DNA from: Azorinus chamasolen
Lineage: Eukaryota > Mollusca > Bivalvia > Cardiida > Solecurtidae
Length of the DNA: 64,000 nt
Direction: 5' to 3'
Assembly: GCA_963576725.1 (NCBI GenBank)
Contig: OY755241.1
Location: 56,668,484-56,732,483, forward strand
This document shows, piece by piece, positions 45,304 to 56,243 of this stretch. Both the position numbers and the translations under genes were made by a program. The notes beneath the pieces are model-generated. The model was not told where the DNA came from, did no database searches, and saw only the letters and a program-made list of their open reading frames with translations. How positions within the stretch are numbered: position 1 is the stretch's first letter; every line of letters begins with the position of its first letter.

Positions 45304-45498
45304 TTATTTAACATACAAGAGACGTGTTACCTTAGAATTCTTGGTCTTGTTGGTAGGCGGTAACATCCGTTGCTCTATATTAAACAAGTAACACGCTGGA
45401 CACGGATGTCCGATTTCAGTATTCGAGCACCATATCTCTGTTAGTAATCCAAGACACACGGTGTACAGCACTAAGGACACTCCAGAAAATGTACACAT
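45304..45498 (-). CDS. Candidate first exon of a secreted protein
   Basis: Starts ATG in the context AAAATG and encodes MCTFSGVSLVLYTVCLGLL, a plausible signal peptide, then HPCPACYLFNIEQRM with a CxxC pair. After AAGAATTCTAAG comes GTAACA, a possible donor near 45334. The remaining codons would then be intronic. No downstream exon toward lower coordinates was found. Chance hydrophobic frame is a real alternative. Confidence 0.25.
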   Translation of the reverse strand: MCTFSGVSLVLYTVCLGLLTEIWCSNTEIGHPCPACYLFNIEQRMLPPTNKTKNSKVTRLLYVK

Positions 45499-45499
45499 T

Positions 45500-46056
45500 T
45501 TAATCCTGTTCGCGTTTTGTAATGAAATGTATGAAAACGTCTAAAATCTGGTCATTGTTATACTATATCTACTTGGTTTTCAAATAAACACTTCAACATC
45601 GAAATAAAACACAATAAATCAACTACAAGCGAGGCGTGTCAATTACAAATGTCGGTGTGTGAATATCTTCTTAATGAATTGATAGTATGTGTCAATTATG
45701 AGTATCTCTTAAATTCAACCATCAACATGCGAGTGTTATCTGTGAGTAATTAACAATCTTTATTCGATCAAACCTTATAACACGTCTGTAATAAGTCAGT
45801 AGCAGGCAGTTAAATGCTACTTAAGCACTGTTGCGTTTGTTGTCGGCATGGCAATTCCAGGATCTCTTGAAGTCAATATCCAATAGACACTAGTGCTACG
45901 TTACAGGAACAGTCGATAATAGAGGATTTACATCGGTGTACATGAAGGTTTTGGAATACCAAACATTTCGCCATTAAAATTAGTATAGTTATAAAGTGTA
46001 CCTAAACTTCAATTGAAGACATTACATTTCATGTAATATACTGAACATGGATTTTA
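45500..46056. other. No recognised feature
   Basis: Unique-looking. If 45304-45498 is a real first exon, this would be its upstream region, but no clear promoter element was identified. Confidence 0.35.
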
Positions 46057-46373
46057 CAGTTGAACTTCGATATCTTGAACTTCAAGGGACCATACAAATT
46101 ACTTCGAGATAACAGAAGTTCGAGTCATCTGATTTATAATTTGAACAATACCTCGTGTTAACAGCTTAATGCAGGTCTAAAGTATTGCTGAAAGCTCCTG
46201 TAGGGACTCCCATCATTACTTTAGACATGCATTAAGCTGCCACATGTTTCTATATATGTGTAGTGATACATGTTAGAACAATTCTGTATTGTAAATTTTG
46301 GAAGGGCCGAACTTTTGGTTTGAGTTATTCCGAAATTCGAATTATCCTAGTTCGAGATATCGAAGTTCAGCTG
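46057..46373. mobile_element. Family Q pogo-like element, best copy
   Basis: The left end CAGTTGAACTTCGATATC (with TA before it) and right end GATATCGAAGTTCAGCTG are inverted repeats. The interior hairpin: GCTTAATGCAGGTCTAAAG / CTTTAGACATGCATTAAGC around CTCCTGTAGGGA. The right TA is CA here. Confidence 0.65.
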
Positions 46374-46405
46374 CATGCTGTGTTTGCAACTGCTGTCCAA
46401 ACTGT

Positions 46406-46635
46406 TTTACCCATTCCCTCATAGGCGTTTTTTGTTAGATCAAATCACTTTGGATAAATCTACCAAAAAGGAGCATTAACTAGAGAAGAGGAATATTTTA
46501 AGTTTTGTAGTTTGAAATCATTGTGGTAAATACAGCATTTGCTCCTATAGGAGCAAATGATCTATTTATCACAATGGTTTCAATAGGTGAATTTACAGAG
46601 GCGTAGAATGGCGTATATATGGAGGAAAGGGTTAT
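46406..46635 (-). mobile_element. MITE family H
   Basis: TTTACCCATTCCCTCATAGG and GGAGGAAAGGGTTATGG ends. Hairpin core GCTCCTATAGGAGC at 46541-46554 with arms GTAAATACAGCATTT / AAATGATCTATTTATC, slightly mismatched. Confidence 0.7.
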
Positions 46636-47008
46636 GGTAATTCAAGGCGTATAATTTCATATGGACATACATTTTCCACCAACCGACTCATACACATAGC
46701 CATACCACCATTGACTCCTTAGTTCAGCGCTAAATCATTTTAGCATTGATTACATGATTGAGTTTGTTTTACGGATCTGCAACACTAAATAGACAGGTAG
46801 TAGGGAGTGTAAAACAAACCCGATTATCCGTGCAAAATGTACATACTGAACATTTTCGTTTCCCCGTGATGTTTAATTAAACTGTCTGGACAATCTGGAT
46901 CTGTATTGCCTCTCGGTAAATAGTATCTGCATTAGTTTCAATGAACATTTGAAAGCATTTTAAAGGCTACCTCAATTTAAAATCCCACATTTCGCGACTA
47001 TACTGCTA

Positions 47009-47218
47009 TTAATTCTTTCGCTGCCGAATATTGTCGTCTGCAAACTGAGTCCTCTGCTTCAATTTTCATTTTTATGTTTCTGCTTCTTTATTGAAGAAAT
47101 AGCCGCACTAGCAAACAGTTTTGATCTTGGTGGGGTACCGAGCTACTCGGCGTCTCATCTTGATCCAAACTGTTTGCATTGGAAATTACAGATGTGACAT
47201 TGGCAGCGAACGAGTTGT
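47009..47218 (+). mobile_element. MITE family F
   Basis: TTAA at 47009-47012, then TTCTTTCGCTGCCG; the right end TGGCAGCGAACGAGTTGT is eroded. Hairpin arms CAAACAGTTTTGATC / GATCCAAACTGTTTG around GAGCTACTCGGCGTC. Confidence 0.65.
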
Positions 47219-47349
47219 GTTTTAGATTTGCAATTCATGAGATGACCCAAAGCTGTACCGGAAAGTACATGACTGTATATAATACTAGAAACAGAAGTTA
47301 TGTAACACGATGGTCCACAGCAACCTCCGAAGCACAAATGAAGTACACG

Positions 47350-47568
47350 CGTCTATAAACCGATTAAAACCCTCAATTACTAATGACACTAACCGTTTCG
47401 AAGCGGTACTTCCATTTCCCCGTATTGTTCGTTTGTTTACTCTTTATGCGTATTTTTTGTGTTTTGATAGACATGTACATATTGCTGTACTTTCTTGCCA
47501 TGGTGCTGTTCGGGCGGCTGTGTGGTTTGTATGTGGTGTTTCATGACTCATACAAGTACCTTTATATT
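47350..47568 (+). mobile_element. PLE 3'-tail fragment, copy g
   Basis: TAAACCGATTAAAACCC, CTAACCGTTTCGAAGCGG, GTGCTGTTCGGGCGGCTGTG and TGGTGTTTCATGACTCATAC match the tail of the other copies. Confidence 0.6.
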
Positions 47569-47747
47569 ATATAAAACTGTCACAGAACTGTTCGTTCCTT
47601 GCCTGCTCACCACAGACAGCATGTCTGCGCCAGATAAATGTGACACAGTAAACCTAATCTGAGGATACTGTCTCATTATTATACGAATTGCTAGATGGCT
47701 ACTTTCCAAAATGACGCATTGATATGCAGCCTCTACCCCAAAGGCTG

Positions 47748-47980
47748 TTAAACCATTGCCCATCAATCACAACTATAGTTTCATTTGCAAACAGTGTAGA
47801 CCAAGATGAGAGAGCTCCTAAATATCTGGATCTGCACTGTTTGCCATGGAAAATCCATGCCCAATGCCTTTGCCTAGAAAAATTATTTCAACATCCTGTA
47901 TATTTTTGTAAAAAAAATGTCTAATTAATATTCAAAGAGGGCAGAGTTATAAAAACAATATGTGGTGGGCTAAAGGTTAA
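47748..47980 (-). mobile_element. MITE family A variant
   Basis: 233 bp between TTAA at 47748-47751 and 47977-47980. Inner GCAAACAGTGTAGACC and CTGGATCTGCACTGTTTGC; the hairpin centre is shortened to GAGAGCTCCTAAATATC. Confidence 0.6.
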
Positions 47981-48391
47981 CAATGGTTGGTTATGTATTG
48001 TTATTTAACTAGTTATCTATCCCCAAAACAGATAGTTAACTAGAAAAGTGTCATGATACCACTTATCTAAAAATAGAAAAAGGTTCTCGAAAAGAGTTTG
48101 TCGGTATTATACAATGTGGTGGCAGTATGTAGCATTAGCATTTTTGACGCGCTAAGATAAGTATCAGGTTTCCATGAAAAGATTCAACTTCCCACTTATT
48201 ATATCTATTTATATATATGATATATTAACTGAAAACATTTCGCGAAAGCTAAGAGGTAAGTGTTGTCAGAAATATGCTACCATATATATCTCATTACTAT
48301 GAGCATGTAAATGGTTTATCCAAATTGATTATAGTCTACTTTAAACATTACTCCATACATATTCATGTACGAAATAATGACATCATACAAA
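47981..48391. other. Short inverted repeat, otherwise unannotated
   Basis: TTAACTAGTTATCTATCCCC is followed by AACAGATAGTTAACTAG (about 48004-48040), a small hairpin. The rest shows nothing. Confidence 0.4.
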
Positions 48392-48618
48392 TTAACCCAT
48401 TTGTTCCCACGATCCCATATATGGGACGTAGGCAAACAGTGTAGACTCTGATCAGACGCCGCATAATGCGGCGTCTGATCAGAGTCTACACTGTTTGCTG
48501 ATAGGAATTTCTATATAAACAATACTAGATTGAAAATTTAGACCCATGCACCCCTTAGATAAAAAATTGACTAATCCGATATACAAACAGAAATATCCAC
48601 TGGGCGCAAATGGGTTAA
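48392..48618 (-). mobile_element. MITE family I, complete
   Basis: 227 bp with TTAA at both ends. CCCATATATGGG near the left end. A near-perfect hairpin (GTGTAGACTCTGATCAGACG and its complement) is centred on GCATAATGC. The right end reads GGGCGCAAATGGGTTAA. Confidence 0.7.
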
Positions 48619-48984
48619 TAAGTCTTAGCAATAGCACACGGACAGTACTCCTGCTTTCACCCTATGTTGTTATTTTCATATGGTAAATGTTTGATATTTA
48701 TTTGTTGCTATGCTTGTCGTCTTGTATTGTCGAGTTTTTAACCTGTCAAAATTTAAAGAATTATACGCTTGCTGGACACGCCATATATAGCTTCGGTAGA
48801 TATCGATCGTTTCCGCTAATAAAAACTTTCCTACTTGGCTTATTCGAGTACATGCATATTATTGTGAATCTCGTGAAAAATGTTTGAAACACAAGTTTAC
48901 CGAAGTTAAATACATCCTTTCAGTGACGTATGAATATTCACATTTTGACAGGTAAAAAAAACAAAAACAAACAATAATTGTGCA

Positions 48985-49020
48985 GTTTCGTGTTTTATGA
49001 TGTTTGGCGTCGTGTCATTT
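48985..49020 (-). repeat. Fragment of dispersed repeat X
   Basis: The reverse complement reads ATGACACGACGCCAAACATC, matching X at 27690 (ACACGACACCAAAACATC). Confidence 0.35.
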
Positions 49021-49343
49021 TGTCCTGTATGACGTTTTCCCAATTTTATCGGAATTGGATGAATATTTCCAATTAATTGTGAAATTGTTTTGGAATCTAA
49101 ATGCGTTTAATAAATTTGAATATTTTGTTGCACAACTTTGAATATAACAAAGAACATTGAATTTGCCCGAGCCATGTCCCTTCTGATTTTTCAAGTGTCG
49201 CAAATAAAAGTCCACCAGTCTAGTTACTATAGTCAAGTTATGTAGTGGATAATGGGTGCATAATAACAAAATCCTACGTAGTGTTATCAAATTTTATTGA
49301 TATGTATTCTAGATATGTAAGTAGGTTCTATATAAACCTAATA

Positions 49344-49546
49344 CAGTAAAACCTCTCTATAACGGCCACTTAATTGTGTTAAGTAGTTGGTATTTAGGGC
49401 AGGTGGTTGCTTAAAGCAAGGTGAAAGTAAAACAAAACGCTCCTATAGGAGCGTTCTGTTTACTTTCACATTGCCTTAAGCCGCCACCTGCATTTAACCC
49501 AAAATAATTGATGGAAATTAGTGGCCGTTGTAGAGAGGTTTTACTG
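49344..49546. mobile_element. Pogo-like MITE family P, complete
   Basis: 203 bp with TA on both sides and ends CAGTAAAACCTCTCTATAAC / GTAGAGAGGTTTTACTG. The interior hairpin from GCAGGTGGTTGCTTAAAGC to GCCTTAAGCCGCCACCTGC is centred on GCTCCTATAGGAGC (49439-49452). Confidence 0.75.
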
Positions 49547-49551
49547 TAGTG

Positions 49552-49803
49552 TCATAGGTTGCAAATTAAAACGTTCTCTGCCAAACCTTCCGTACGGATA
49601 ATTATCTTCTCCTTAACAACCACGTTCTCGTGTGAACCGATTAGCGACAGCAATTGCGATACCTCTTTCTCCCTGTCTGTCCAGTGTCCTGTCAACGTTT
49701 CAGTCAAATGATATATCCGTTGAGGCCACAAAGTAGAAGTAAATGAGATTTCACAAGGATGTGATAAATTGCTTTCAATAAAGATATCTGGTTGCCAAAG
49801 CAA
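49552..49803 (-). CDS. Candidate terminal exon, unknown protein
   Basis: The minus strand shows TTAAGTTTTATTTTAG, a good acceptor, immediately before an open stretch of 83 codons ending in TGA at 49552-49554. It begins LLWQPDIFIESNLSHPC and later has DREKEVSQLLSLIGSHENVV. The REKEVSQLL helix faintly resembles the segment before the P-loop in some ATPases such as ORC5 or STAND proteins, but no P-loop follows; this is a weak hint only. A P element lies just past the stop. No other exon was located. Confidence 0.3.
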   Translation of the reverse strand: MLWQPDIFIESNLSHPCEISFTSTLWPQRIYHLTETLTGHWTDREKEVSQLLSLIGSHENVVVKEKIIIRTEGLAENVLICNL

Positions 49804-50140
49804 CTAAAATAAAACTTAACAAGTGTCTTGTCTATAACCGTTAGCTCGATTTCAATAAATATTGTAGAAATAATCCATCGATGACTGTCTATTCTAGCTA
49901 TAGTAATTCTTCCAAAAGCAGGGTTCCAATGCGCGGCACTAGATTGTCCTATATAACTAGTGTGATTCCTTATTAACCAGAATTAATTTTCGTTTCGGTT
50001 ATCAGTTTATGCTGGTCAGTGTCTTCAAACGTGTCATTGAAATGAACTCGCTGACAGATAACACGCAGTCAAAAATGATGTCATACATTCGGACAATGCC
50101 TGAATTCATCCGAAAAGTATATTTAAAATTCTAGATAGAA

Positions 50141-50180
50141 CATTTATCTAATAGTATGTACATTTATCTAATAGTATGTT
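50141..50180. repeat. 20-bp tandem duplication
   Basis: CATTTATCTAATAGTATGT(A/T) occurs twice in direct succession. Confidence 0.8.
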
Positions 50181-50352
50181 CACCAACCACAAAGAACCAA
50201 TTGAGCTACTTGTACTCACTCCGTCTACCTAATTGCTACTTGCTGAGGATTTCCAATATTTGTCTTGGTTCTTTAGGTAAAAACTAGTTTATATCCTTGA
50301 GCAAATTGTATCACGAATAATGAGGACATCAGAGATAATTATACCGTTTAGC

Positions 50353-50530
50353 CAGAGCAACAGATATAGGCGCGTACTCAAATCGCCCTTTTCTCCAACA
50401 AACCCTATGTTCTGACCACTCTTTAGAATCGTGTCTTCCAGACACAACATAGCGTTTGGTGGAGAAATAAAAAAAGTTATTCTTGAAAAATTTATGGAAC
50501 TTATCTAGACCTGTTTTTAGCCAGGAGAAA
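50353..50530. repeat. Family K element with partly deleted hairpin
   Basis: TTTTCTCCAACAAACCCTAT, GACCACTCTTTAGAATCG, then CGTTTGGTGGAGAAATAAA and TTATTCTTGAAAAATTTATG. The right arm lacks its inner half. Confidence 0.6.
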
Positions 50531-51240
50531 CTTGCATGAATGCAATTCGAAACCATTTAATGCCGAGTATCCAAAGACTACAACCAACATAGAACAGGCA
50601 ATGTAGACGCCGACCAAAGGATTACTCTAAGTTCCTTCACTGTTTACTTCAGTTTAGTTTCCAAAGGTCAAAATGCAATACATTTATTGCATTTTACAAC
50701 TCCAACCTAAGATTCGTTCAAAAGACAGTTTAACAAGATATGTAGTTTAAAATGCGTGGCGTTGTTTAGATGGATGGAAATGTAGATGATTTGGGGATTT
50801 ACAGCGCTATGAAATTAGTTATTTGCACATATAATACAGAGGAAAATTTTGCATTGCATATTTTCTTCGATTTTCAATAATGCAATGATGTAAATTTACT
50901 GAATGAAGTGCTTCATCAGCAACAGTATAGATGCATAGCGACAGTTAATGTTTAGCTATTTATCAGTCGTCATCGGTTATATATCCTATAATAAACCCAA
51001 TAGTCATTGTTTATATATACTTAACATAAACATTCCCATTGGCAGACCCTTAACCGAGAGGAAGAGGTTTGTGGGATTGATCCCATATGCTGCATTGTCT
51101 CGAATGAGATAAGCGAAATTCATCTTTCACAATCGCCATCACATTCATCGGTGCTTCACGACCTGTGGTGTGGAGTCGCCGTAAAACTCGGCTCGTCCAT
51201 CTTTGCTACGTATATCCTTGACATGACCAGTTTGGACCCA
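50531..51240. other. No supported feature
   Basis: Mostly unique-looking. GTGGGATTGATCCCATATG at 51071-51089 has a B-box-like core, but no matching A box was found. Confidence 0.35.
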
Positions 51241-51244
51241 AATT

Positions 51245-51317
51245 GAGGGTTTGATGCAAAACTATTGTAACTCCTTCATAAAGTGAAGGAGTTACAATAG
51301 TTTTGCATCAAACCCTC
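51245..51317. repeat. L hairpin, 73 bp
   Basis: GAGGGTTTGATGCAAAACTA and its inverted copy flank a few-base loop (TAAAG). Perfect or nearly perfect arms of 34 bp. A decayed relative lies in the Q element near 11103-11165. Confidence 0.75.
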
Positions 51318-51579
51318 GAAATGATCTGCCAACAGAGCTGACATGACCCCATGAAAGGATAAATAATGACCAAAAACACGAGGATGGTATCGTGCAGTTG
51401 ATTTTGGCTACAAAGTAGCATATTTGAAGAAATCAACCCATCTTGTCTTCCGTTTAGTACTTGTCAGAGGACATGTTCGCCAGTAAAGCTCTAAACTACG
51501 TCAAGGTAAAAATAACTGAAGGGACATTGCATGGGCTTTTCTGCGGTCAGTTCTTGTTTCATCGGTGTTATAGTTTTGA

Positions 51580-52050
51580 CTTTCGGAAATGGAAGGAGGA
51601 CGTCGGATCTTTGTACGGTCTCTTTTTGTGTCGCACCCTTCATTACCTTTTCTAGTTACTCTGTTTGCAGCTCAATCATTTAGAACAGTGGCAATAGGTG
51701 AATCCGGATTGTTTAACATACAATTTACCATTGTATTTACAATCGCTGTTGTTGTAGATCAGTCGGAGAGGGGACATGTCTATTTACACCGACCTTTAGG
51801 TTCTGGATGGAATAAGTGTGAGGTTGGGTGTCCCTAAAAGGGTTTAACCCCCCCCCCCCCACACACACACACCCACCCAGTGAAACTTTTTACTGACCGT
51901 TCCATGGCGGTACTTCCATCCCCCTATTATTTGTTTGTTTTGTCATTATGCGTCTCTCTTTGATAAGAAATACACATGTACTGTACTTTCTTGTCGTGGT
52001 GCTGTTCGGGCGGCTGTGTGTTTTGTATGTGGTGTTTCCTAATGACTTAT
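51580..52050 (+). mobile_element. PLE 3' fragment, copy e
   Basis: GGAAATGGAAGGAGGACGTC, CTCTGTTTGCAGCTCAATC, then CTGACCGTTCCATGGCGG, GTGCTGTTCGGGCGGCTGTG and TGGTGTTTCCTAATGAC. A C-run and CA-run (51848-51875) interrupt the tail. Confidence 0.65.
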
Positions 52051-52147
52051 ACTAAATATCATGTTGGCATTTCTATTGATGTTTACATTCTAGGAATTTG
52101 CTCTAGAGACTTATTAATTCTCAACATATATAATATTGTGTCAGTAT

Positions 52148-52335
52148 CAGAGCAACAGACAAAGGTACGTACACAAATACTAAAATTGTCATTTCTCCAC
52201 CAAACCCAATGCTGTGACCACTCTTTAGAATTGTTTATTCGAGGTGATTCTAAAGAGTGGTCTCAACATAGGGCTTGGTGTAGAAATAAAGATTCAATCT
52301 TGAAACTCTATTAGTTTATGCATCTTATCTGGACC
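52148..52335. repeat. Family K element with hairpin
   Basis: ATTTCTCCACCAAACCCAAT and GGGCTTGGTGTAGAAATAA are arm ends, with GACCACTCTTTAGAATTG / TGATTCTAAAGAGTGGTC inner arms. The plus-strand 112-codon open frame crossing it is a hairpin by-product. Confidence 0.65.
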
Positions 52336-52373
52336 GTGCTTATGCCAGATTGTATGAAAGCAAGTGTACTGAT

Positions 52374-53165
52374 TTTAGCTCCACTATTCGAAGAATAGTA
52401 GAGCTTTCATACTCCCCCCCCGCGCCCGTGTCGGCGTCCGAGTTACACCTTGGTTAAGGTTTTTGTTAAAAATTCTACTTTTTGCCTGTAACCTTTGAAA
52501 CTTGAAAACTTGTTCACTATCACAAGCTTTATCTTTAGGCAAGAGTATGTGGCTCTGTCGAGTATTTTGACAGAATTATGACCCTATTTAACTCAGAATT
52601 TTTGGATAAGGTTTTTGTTAAAGTCAACTTAATATTTAGATAACCCTTTAAGATAAAGCTTTGAAACTTTGAAGAATTATTTACCATCACAAACCTTATC
52701 CGTATGCAAGAGTAGATAACTCTGTTAGGCATTTTGACAGTATTATGGTCCTTTTTGGTTAAGTTTTGTTAAGGTCCACTTGTTACCAAAACACTTTGAG
52801 ATAAATCTTTGGAGCTTGGACCATTACCCTTTGAGGTAAAGCTTTGAAATTAAGAACATTGGTTCACCATCAAACTTTATTTGTAGGAAAGAATACATAA
52901 ACATGTCAATCATTTTGACAGAATTATGGCTCTTTCTAACATAGACGTTTTGGTAAATGTTGTATGACTCTTTTTAACATAGAATGTGTCGTGTCGTTAA
53001 GGTTTTTGTTAAGGTCCACTTATTTGTATAACACTTTGAGATAAAGCTTTGAAACTGGGAACACATGTTTACCATTACACGCATCATCTGTAGGCAAGAG
53101 TATTTATAATTCTGGCAAGGATTTTGACATAATTATGCTCCATTTCAACTTAGGTTTTTCTTTTC
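52374..53165 (+). mobile_element. Element with terminal hairpin and degenerate minisatellite
   Basis: Opens with a short palindrome CTCCACTATTCGAAGAATAG-TAGAGC and a C-rich run. It then has about five diverged copies of a 120-150 bp unit containing GGTTAAGGTTTTTGTTAA, GATAAAGCTTTGAAACTT, GTAGGCAAGAGTA and TTTTGACAGAATTATG. I associate this structure with bivalve non-autonomous elements. The 3' end is approximate. Confidence 0.5.
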
Positions 53166-53844
53166 ATTAAATATTTCAGAGATCCAACATCTTAAATACA
53201 ATTAAAGATAGTGTACTGAGACTTTGCATAATTGTTTCTAGTATCATTGGACACCATTTTAGTCCACTATCAAGCATTTGTACACTAACAATACTGATAA
53301 CAGTCAATCGAGCGCAATGTCCTGTGACGGTTCTTGTACCTAGATAAAACGTGACATTAATAAGATCATAAAACCAACTGATCAAAACAACATTTACGGC
53401 ATTTGCAGCTGATGTACATACTCAATAAACTATAAACCCCTTCTCAAATGCAGAGGATCCATATAGGACTAATCGAAAGTGTGTGTGTGTGACGAAATGA
53501 ACGTGACAGACGGATGGACCGGTGACTTGAGAGGTGATGTCGATATTTTACCTAGCTAAAGCAAGAAACAAACATCCCCAGTGACAAGCTTGAAAACCAC
53601 GTTAAGGTAAGAATGACTTTAGGTCAATTTAAAAATGCAGCAACGAGGTTAACTGGTTATGTTGCGCATGTAGTTCATTAATGTTTAATCGTTTTGCCAT
53701 TCTCGCACATTGCATGGAGCCTTAAACCTTACCCGAAGTACAAAAATGTCTTTCTACTTCTCATAGAGACATTGAAATGATTGACAAAACTTCTGTTAAA
53801 GTATAGGGCATGTACTCAACGTTTATATAGAAGAAAGGTCGTCA
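53166..53844. other. No recognised feature
   Basis: A short TG run at 53480-53492. Open frames lack conserved motifs. Confidence 0.35.
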
Positions 53845-54058
53845 TTAACACTTTCCTTCATATAAACAGTTTTTACTCCTATAGGACCCGTCTGATCAGG
53901 GTATGTCCTGCTTGTTAATGGACTTTGATAGATTTGTTTCTTTACTTTCTAAATTAGCTACACTGTTCCACCTTCCATATCTCATTATGACTATTTTGTC
54001 TATGAATATTCAACACTAAAGTACTGAAATTTGGAATAAACACAGAACGGAAAAGTAA
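53845..54058 (-). mobile_element. MITE family A, decayed
   Basis: TTAACACTTTCCTTCATATA at the left, ACTCCTATAGGACCCGTCTG at the hairpin, and the family body to ACACAGAACGGAAAAGTAA. The left hairpin arm is deleted. Confidence 0.6.
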
Positions 54059-54108
54059 ATATGAAGGGTGTAGCAGCATATAACGTTACAAGAAAGGATA
54101 TGCATGTA

Positions 54109-54290
54109 TCAATGCAATACAGTGAGTTACTAGTATTCAATGCAATGCTGTGAGTTACTGATATTCAATGCCATGCAGTGAGTTACTGATATTCAATGCA
54201 ATGCAGCGAGTTACTGATATTCAATGCAATGCAGCGAGTTACTGATATTCAATGCAATGCAGTGAGTTACTGATATCAGTGATTTGATGC
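54109..54290. repeat. Tandem array, 28-bp unit, about 6 copies
   Basis: The unit is ATTCAATGCAATGCAG(T/C)GAG plus TTACTGAT. Copies are nearly identical apart from a few substitutions. Confidence 0.85.
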
Positions 54291-54362
54291 ATAACATGCT
54301 GTCCCGCTATCCATGATCAGGGGCGTAGCTAGCGATACGCACGTGCGTGCGCAACATGAATG

Positions 54363-56021
54363 AACAAGAGGGCCATGATGGCCCTAAATCGCTCACCTGG
54401 TTACTATAGACATATGCATACACTGTATTTCTATGTAAAAATAAGTAAGCTTCAGATTGGGGCCAATATGAAACCAAGGGCCATAATTTTAGGCCTTGAG
54501 TTTCAAATTCGAACAATCTAAATAAAGGAACATTAAAAGATGCTTCATATAAGTTTCAAAGTTCCGGGCCTTACAATTTCACAGGAGATTTTAAAGATTT
54601 TCCTATGAAAATCTGATAAGCCAGGGGCGGGGCCATTTTGGTCCAGGGGTCATAATTTGAACAATTTTGGTGGAAAACCATTAGATGATAATAAATACTA
54701 AATTTCAAAGGTCTAAGCCTTACAGTTTAGGAGAAGACTTTTAAAGATTTTCCTATGAAAAACTGATAAGCCAGGGGCCGGGGCCATTTTTGGTCCGGGG
54801 GTCAAAGTTTGAAAATCTTTGTAGAGGACCTGATTAGACGATGCTACATACCAATTATCAAAGGTCTAGGCCTTACGGTTTCAGAGAAGAAGCTTTTTAT
54901 GAAAAACTGATAAGCCCCCAGGCGGGGCCATTTTGGTCAAGGGGTCATAATTTTGAACAGTCTTTGTAGAGGACCAATAGATGATGCTACATACCAAATA
55001 TCAAATGTCTAGGCCTTACGGTTTCAGAGAAGAAGATTTTTATGAAAAACTGATAAGCCCCCAGGCGGGGCCATTTTTGGTCCAGGGGTCATAATTTGAA
55101 CAACCTTTGTAGAGGACCTTTAGATAATGCTACATACCAAATATTAAATGTCTAGGCCTTACGGTTTCAGAGAAGAAGATTTTTAAAGATTTTCCTATGA
55201 AAAACTGATAAGCCCTGGGGCGGGGCCATTTTTGGCCCGGGGGTCACAATTTGAACAATCTTGGTAGAGGACCATTAGATGATGCTACATACTAAATACC
55301 AAAGGTCTAGGCCTTATGGTTTCTGAGAAAAATATTTTTAAAGATTTTCCTATGAAAAACTGATAAGCCCTGGGGCGGGGCCATTTTTGGTCCGGGGGTC
55401 ATAATTTGAACAATCTTTGTAGAGGACCATTAGTTAATGCTACATACCAAATATCAAATGTCTAGGCCTTATGGTTACAGAGAAGAAGATTTTTAAATAT
55501 TTTCCTATGCAAAACTGATAAGCCCCGGGGCGGGGCCATTTTTGAACAATCTTTGTAGAGGACCATTAGATGATGCTACATACTAAATACCAAAGGTCTA
55601 GGCCTTATGGTTTCTGAGGAGAAGATTTTTAAAGATTTTCCTATGAAAAACTGATAAGCCCCGGGGCGGGGCCATTTATGGTCCGGGGGTCATAATTTGA
55701 ACAATCTATGTAGAGGACCATTAGATAATGCTACATACCAAATATTTAAGGTCTAGGCCTTACGGTTTTAGAGTAGAAGATTTTTAAAGATTTTCCTAAG
55801 AAAAACTGATAAGCCCCAGGGCGGGGCCATTATTGGTCCGGGGGACATAATTTGAACAATCTTTGTAGAGGACTATTAGATGATTCTACATACCAAATAT
55901 CAAAGCTCTAGGCTTTGTGGTTTCAGAGAAGAAGATGTTTAAGTAAATTGTTGACGACGCACATCGGACACTGCCCCTCACAATACCTCACCTGGCACTT
56001 TGTGCCAGGTGAGCTAAAAAT
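54363..56021 (+). mobile_element. R element: Helitron-like ends with nine internal repeats
   Basis: Starts AACAAGAGGGCCATGATGGC and CTAAATCGCTCACCTGG. It contains about nine units of roughly 130-165 bp, each with CTGATAAGCCCCGGGGCGG, GTCATAATTTGAACAATC, GTAGAGGACCATTAGATGAT and GGTCTAGGCCTTACGG. The 3' end has a hairpin CTCACCTGGCAC-TTT-GTGCCAGGTGAG (55987-56013) followed by CTAA. A hairpin before CTRR is the Helitron 3' signature. The 5' TC was not located, so Helitron membership is inferred. Confidence 0.6.
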
Positions 56022-56078
56022 CGAAGGCTCAGGGACGGGGGGGGGGGGGGGGATTGGTAGACTTTGATAGATGTTTTA

Positions 56079-56185
56079 TCATTCCCTCATATTGACGCCT
56101 GTGTTACAGTTTGAAACCATTGGAGCAAATACTCTATTTATCAAAACCGTTCAAAGTACACATTTTTAAAAATTTCCCTGGGAAG
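56079..56185 (+). repeat. Family H, left part only
   Basis: CATTCCCTCATATTGACGCC, GAAACCATTGGAGCAAATAC and TTTATCAAAACCG. Truncated after the hairpin. Confidence 0.5.
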
Positions 56186-56243
56186 CTTGCCCACGGCGTG
56201 TGCATATATCACATTCGGGTTAAGCTATGCTCCTGACGGTATA

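Noticed and set aside
47548..47766. 72-codon minus-strand frame with ESSHLAIRIIMRQYPQIRF
   Set aside because: Looks protein-like, with a possible GTGAGC donor, but it lies tightly between a PLE tail and a MITE, and no acceptor of quality or second exon was found. Left out as too weak.
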